Positions 7,843 through 10,437 of a stretch of 10,437 nucleotides of DNA are shown here, one piece after another (position 1 is the first letter of the stretch; each line of letters begins with the position of its first letter). Below the pieces are notes generated by a model. The model was not told the origin of the DNA. It saw nothing but the letters and a program-made list of their open reading frames with translations, and searched no databases. A program made the position numbers and the translations under genes. This DNA comes from Entrophospora sp. SA101 (taxonomy: Eukaryota > Glomeromycota > Glomeromycetes > Entrophosporales > Entrophosporaceae). Location of the stretch: contig CAUDNR010001587.1 of assembly GCA_958430865.1 (NCBI GenBank), positions 1 through 10,437 of the forward strand. The letters are read 5' to 3'.

Positions 7843-8981
7843 ATATTGTTGTCTAGAAATAATAAATGATATTTTAATTTATTATAAATTGAAATGGATG
7901 ATAATAATCTATCTATTAAATTTAGATTCTTAAATTTTTCTAGTAAATGTCTATTCATTATTAATTTCAAGGTGATTTCTGATACAGTGATATTTATATA
8001 TTTAAAAGTTTCTAATAATTTAATTATTTCATTGAAATCTTCCATTACAATTAATTTCTTTAATATGATATTAAAAGTTATGATGTTAGGTTTAACCTTA
8101 AAATAAAACATTTGCACAATTATATTCCAAATAATATTTAGATTATTTAACCTATCAATAAAACTATTAAATGTCCACAAATCAGGATAATACCCCAATG
8201 AAATCATATCATTATAGCATTTCAATATTGATATTTCATCTGTTAATTTATCCAAAATTTCTTGATAAATTAATTGGTGTAATTTTTTGTTTTTTTGTTT
8301 TCTTAATTTTTCATATGTTAAATAAATTTCTTTTGATGAGAAAGATTTAATTGAATTGTCTATAATTGCTAATTCCCTTTTTGGCCTATTGGTGAATTCT
8401 ACGTTTGATAACAATAACTCATTGTAGAAGTTTATTGTTGTGTATGGGCTATTTAGTTTTTGAAGAATTATTCTAACTATCTTGTGAATTATATTACTTT
8501 TGAATATTATCCCATTTTTTAATCCTTGAGTATAAATCAATATAGCTATTTCTAATTTATTTGCTAATACATATAATTTAAACCTCCATAAATGATATTT
8601 TTCAGGGTCAGGTGGGATAATTGCTGATGTTGCTGATGATGGTGATGATGATGATTCATCAATCTTACTATTATTGATCTTACTATTACTACTATTAATT
8701 CTACCAGTATTATAATTTTTATGATTATCAGAAATATTAAAGATGAATTGTTTTTTAAAATTATTTAAAATTTGTTTTTGATTTGAAAAAAAATAATGAT
8801 TTTTGTTATTATAATAATGATGGTTTTTTTGATAACAATGATTTTTTTTATAAAAATTTCTACAAAAGTAAAACCTCTTTATTAAATTTATTGAAATAAT
8901 ATGTTCTTTTAAATTATTATATTTGTGTAGATTTAAATCATCCCAAGAAAATCTCCAATATCTTAAAAATAAAATAATCAT
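7329..8981 (-). CDS. Pentatricopeptide-repeat (PPR) protein, probably mitochondrial
   Basis: One uninterrupted frame of 550 aa. I start at ATG 8979-8981: an in-frame TAA lies just upstream, and the open frame's earlier TTG at 8996 is not a likely eukaryotic start. PPR proteins are helical-repeat RNA binders that act mostly on organellar transcripts. PPR-like units are visible at about residues 255-285 (CYNDMISLGYYPDLWTFNSF), 290-330 (KVKPNIITFNIILKKL), 460-495 (ITFYNILIKNL...ALIIYKDI) and 500-535 (IDTINYLLRGLI...MIQKNIKPNKIT). Residues 1-95 are basic, aromatic and Asn/His-rich, compatible with a mitochondrial presequence. A Ser/Asn-rich linker (about 90-120) and a poly-Asn tract (about 378-390) interrupt the helices. 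The composition is extreme in Lys, Asn and Ile, following the AT bias. A short 5' exon cannot be excluded, and no function is assigned. Confidence 0.78.
7801..7856. repeat. Coding GTT/AAC repeat (poly-Asn) in the PPR gene
   Basis: A TTG/GTT trinucleotide run on the plus strand encodes about ten consecutive Asn, bounded by single Ile, Gly and Thr residues, in the minus-strand PPR protein. It resembles the TTG tract at 3654-3717. It lies between PPR-like units, where length change would be tolerated. Confidence 0.85.
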
Positions 8982-9046
8982 TATTATAATTGTCAAAAGA
9001 AAAAAATTTAGATTTTATTGTTGTTTCACGACAATTTCAAGAATTG

Positions 9047-9051
9047 ATTGG
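9047..9051 (-). promoter_or_regulatory. CCAAT box upstream of the PPR gene
   Basis: ATTGG on the plus strand is CCAAT on the strand of the PPR gene, about 66 bp upstream of its ATG. CCAAT is bound by the fungal HAP complex, a known regulator of mitochondrial genes. Short motifs occur by chance, so the role is inferred from position. Confidence 0.4.
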
Positions 9052-9070
9052 TTAGATCAAAATTCGACAC

Positions 9071-9080
9071 ATCACGTGAT
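9071..9080. promoter_or_regulatory. E-box palindrome ATCACGTGAT
   Basis: A perfect 10-bp palindrome holding CACGTG, the bHLH core bound by Cbf1/Pho4-type factors, lies about 90 bp upstream of the PPR start. It sits in the loop of a larger imperfect inverted repeat (GGTTAGATCAAAAT at 9050-9063 against ATTTTGATCAACC at 9081-9093), giving a hairpin-capable unit. The regulatory role is an inference. Confidence 0.45.
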
Positions 9081-9176
9081 ATTTTGATCAACCATAGCAT
9101 GGATTTCTTCTTAAACTCTCGAAGCAAGTTAATTATAGAATCAATATTTACCATCATATATACATAAATAGATTAC

Positions 9177-9398
9177 CTTGGTACTAAATAACATGCTTCA
9201 TTTACTTCCTCATAACATAAATTAGCTAATTGAGCCAATTCATATTTATGTAATTTACATTTCATTAAAGCTCTATACATGTATTCAAAATAATTCATTC
9301 ATGATAGTTGGGATAATTATTTAATTTTCTCTTGATGAGATTCCTCATTATATATAAAAATTCCTAAATGTATTTAGATATTCCAATGTTTTTAATAA
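9177..9398 (-). pseudogene. RPB4 (RNA polymerase II subunit) relic
   Basis: The minus strand reads LLKTLEYLNTFRNF from 9398 to about 9357, then after a frame change NEESHQEKIK, a TAA, a TGA (9299-9301), and then NYFEYMYRALMKCKLHKYE continuing LAQLANLCYEEVNEACYLVP to 9179. This matches the order of the Rpb4 core: the 'tLeYlntFsRF' helix followed by 'FElAqLaNLcpEtaeEA..LiPSL'. Rpb4 forms the stalk of RNA polymerase II with Rpb7. The sequence ends with CCA AG followed by GTAATC (donor at 9171-9176), which would preserve the expected P-S junction, so an ancestral intron boundary may survive. The N-terminal part and the final exon are not found nearby. With in-frame stops and a frameshift this is a fragment, unless unseen introns remove the stops. 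Confidence 0.72.
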
Positions 9399-9770
9399 AC
9401 AATATTAAATTAAATATATATATGTGAACATTTGCTGGTCAGCTTAATACCAACTTGTAAAGACGTTACTTCTGACACAAAAAGAAATTCCTTCCCCTTC
9501 AAAATCTTTTTATAATAAAATAAAATGTGAAAGATGTGAAAATTTTAATTATTAATTTTTTTTTTTTTTTGATATTCTCTAACTTCTCCAAATTTCAACT
9601 TAGCTACATCTTTCTTCTATATTTTTTTGCCTTTTATGGTTTATGTTTATATGTGCAATTTTTATTGGTTAAAAAATCGTTTATATTTGTACAACAAGTA
9701 TCTATAAATTAAAAAAAAAAAAACTTTTTTTTGAAATAAAATAAAAAATAAAAAAAGAATTGAAGAAAAT
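9399..9770. other. Intergenic region upstream of the p24 gene
   Basis: AT-rich DNA between the RPB4 relic and the p24 ATG. It has a 15-T run at about 9556-9570, an A-run at about 9710-9722 followed by a T-run, and an A-rich leader (gaagaaaatATGaag) before the start. Poly(dA:dT) tracts are common in nucleosome-poor fungal promoters, so this is a plausible promoter. The open frame at 9527-9712 is Phe/Leu-rich because of the T-runs, does not start with ATG, and is not called. Confidence 0.5.
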
Positions 9771-9970
9771 ATGAAGGAAATAACAACACATTTTACATCG
9801 TCGTCATTATTATATCTTATAATGAGCATATTATTATATATGAATATATCTCCAAATTTTTCAGAAGCAACTTCTTTGACATATGCGGTAGCAGCTCATG
9901 AAAAGGCTTGCTTTTATGCTTGGATTGATAAACCGGGAGAAAAGATTGCCTTTTATTTTGCAGTAATTAA

Positions 9971-10003
<33 letters not shown>

Positions 10004-10231
10004 CATCCCAACTTTATAATTCATTATTTAATTAATTAATTAACTATTCATTACTTATATTTATTTGTTCATTAGGTACAAACTGGTGGTTCATTTGATA
10101 TTGATTATTTGGTAACAGATCCAAAAGGTAAAACAATCTTAAATGGAGAGAAAGAACGACAAGGAGATTTTATATTTACGGCAAATTATGTAGGAGAATA
10201 TTCATTTTGTTTTGCTAATGAGATATTTTAA
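9771..10231 (+). pseudogene. p24/GOLD cargo-receptor gene, truncated after 115 aa
   Basis: Exon 1 (9771-9962, 64 codons) and exon 2 (from 10076) are joined across a 113-nt GT...AG intron (9963-10075) without changing frame. p24 proteins (emp24/gp25L/TMED) are type I membrane proteins that sort cargo into vesicles between ER and Golgi. Residues 9-33 are hydrophobic and fit a signal peptide. A GOLD domain follows: LTYAVAAHEKACFYAWIDKP, then VQTGGSFDIDYLVTDPKGK, then GEKERQGDFIFTANYVGEY and SFCFANE. Cys47 and Cys109 are in the places of the disulfide pair. Family members run to about 200 aa with a coiled coil, one membrane segment and a dilysine or hydrophobic tail. Here the frame reads ANE-I-F-TAA at 10229-10231, with no GT donor at that point. 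No continuation is seen in the remaining 206 bp. It may be broken by insertion or resume beyond the window. Confidence 0.8.
9972..10005. repeat. ATTATC hexanucleotide repeat in the p24 intron
   Basis: About four to five ATTATC units lie just after the donor in the intron 9963-10075. Read through, they give a false poly-Ile tail to exon 1, which shows that the intron must be removed. Confidence 0.8.
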
Positions 10232-10437
10232 AAAAACTTCATGTGACACAAATTTTGAATTTATTTTCACATATAGAAAAGCAGCCTCAGGGAAATGTCA
10301 CACAACTATTAAGAAAACAGGGTCTGATATCTTCACAAGTTATAATCTACATGTCACAGGCAGTGTTGGAAATTTTATGCCGGGGTTTGTGCTACATTAA
10401 AGGTAGCCAATAATCTATTAGCAGGATTTGTGCAGAA
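10232..10437. other. Unassigned sequence after the p24 break
   Basis: After the point where the p24 frame ends, base composition becomes more balanced than in the AT-rich flanks. A short plus frame continues to a TAA near 10400 (KKTGSDIFTSYNLHVTGS) but does not resemble a p24 coiled coil or membrane segment. On the minus strand a protein-like stretch (EDIRPCFLNSCVTFP) is also open. Neither is recognised. Inserted transposon sequence is a reasonable guess, but no terminus is visible. Confidence 0.4.

Noticed and set aside
7894..8106. Plus-strand frame of 70 codons
   Set aside because: Antisense to the PPR coding sequence.
9527..9712. Hydrophobic frame of 61 codons upstream of p24
   Set aside because: It begins at GTG and its Phe/Leu content comes from T-runs; it is more likely promoter or leader DNA.
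1..10437. tRNA, rRNA or CRISPR array
   Set aside because: No cloverleaf with a GTTCRA-type arm, no ribosomal signature and no repeat-spacer pattern was seen; the 35-bp repeats are contiguous without spacers.

Overview
The window looks like nuclear DNA of an AT-rich filamentous fungus. Mucoromycota fit best, and a Rhizophagus-like arbuscular mycorrhizal fungus is my guess from base composition, short introns and repeat load; no taxonomic marker proves it. The eukaryotic evidence is direct: two genes are split by short GT...AG introns of 67-160 nt, no bacterial ribosome binding sites or operons are seen, and the products include a mitochondrial arginine-pathway enzyme, a PPR protein and a p24 cargo receptor.

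Layout. Positions 1-650 hold a 35-bp minisatellite and a 140-bp palindromic MITE with a perfect 8-bp target duplication. Positions 650-1519 have no confident gene. Positions 1520-3367 (minus strand) hold a complete five-exon ARG8-type acetylornithine aminotransferase of 466 aa with a presequence. Positions 3368-6360 are repeat-rich and mostly without genes: a TTA/TTG microsatellite, a 620-bp hAT-like non-autonomous element with its own perfect 8-bp duplication, a Tigger/pogo-like inverted-repeat element and unidentified decayed reading frames. Positions about 6360-7169 (plus strand) hold a heavily broken alanine aminotransferase pseudogene. Positions 7329-8981 (minus strand) encode a 550-aa pentatricopeptide-repeat protein, preceded by a CCAAT box and a CACGTG site. 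Positions 9177-9398 (minus strand) carry a relic of RPB4, an RNA polymerase II subunit. From 9771 (plus strand) a p24/GOLD cargo-receptor gene begins with a signal peptide and one intron, but its frame stops after 115 aa, just past the second conserved cysteine.

The genes do not form a pathway. ARG8 and the PPR protein both probably act in mitochondria, and p24 acts between ER and Golgi. The striking feature is gene decay: two intact genes sit among fragments of three conserved eukaryotic families (ALT, RPB4, p24) and several small DNA transposons. I see no convincing undescribed multi-gene system. The best new material is the two well-delimited MITEs and the cluster of gene relics.
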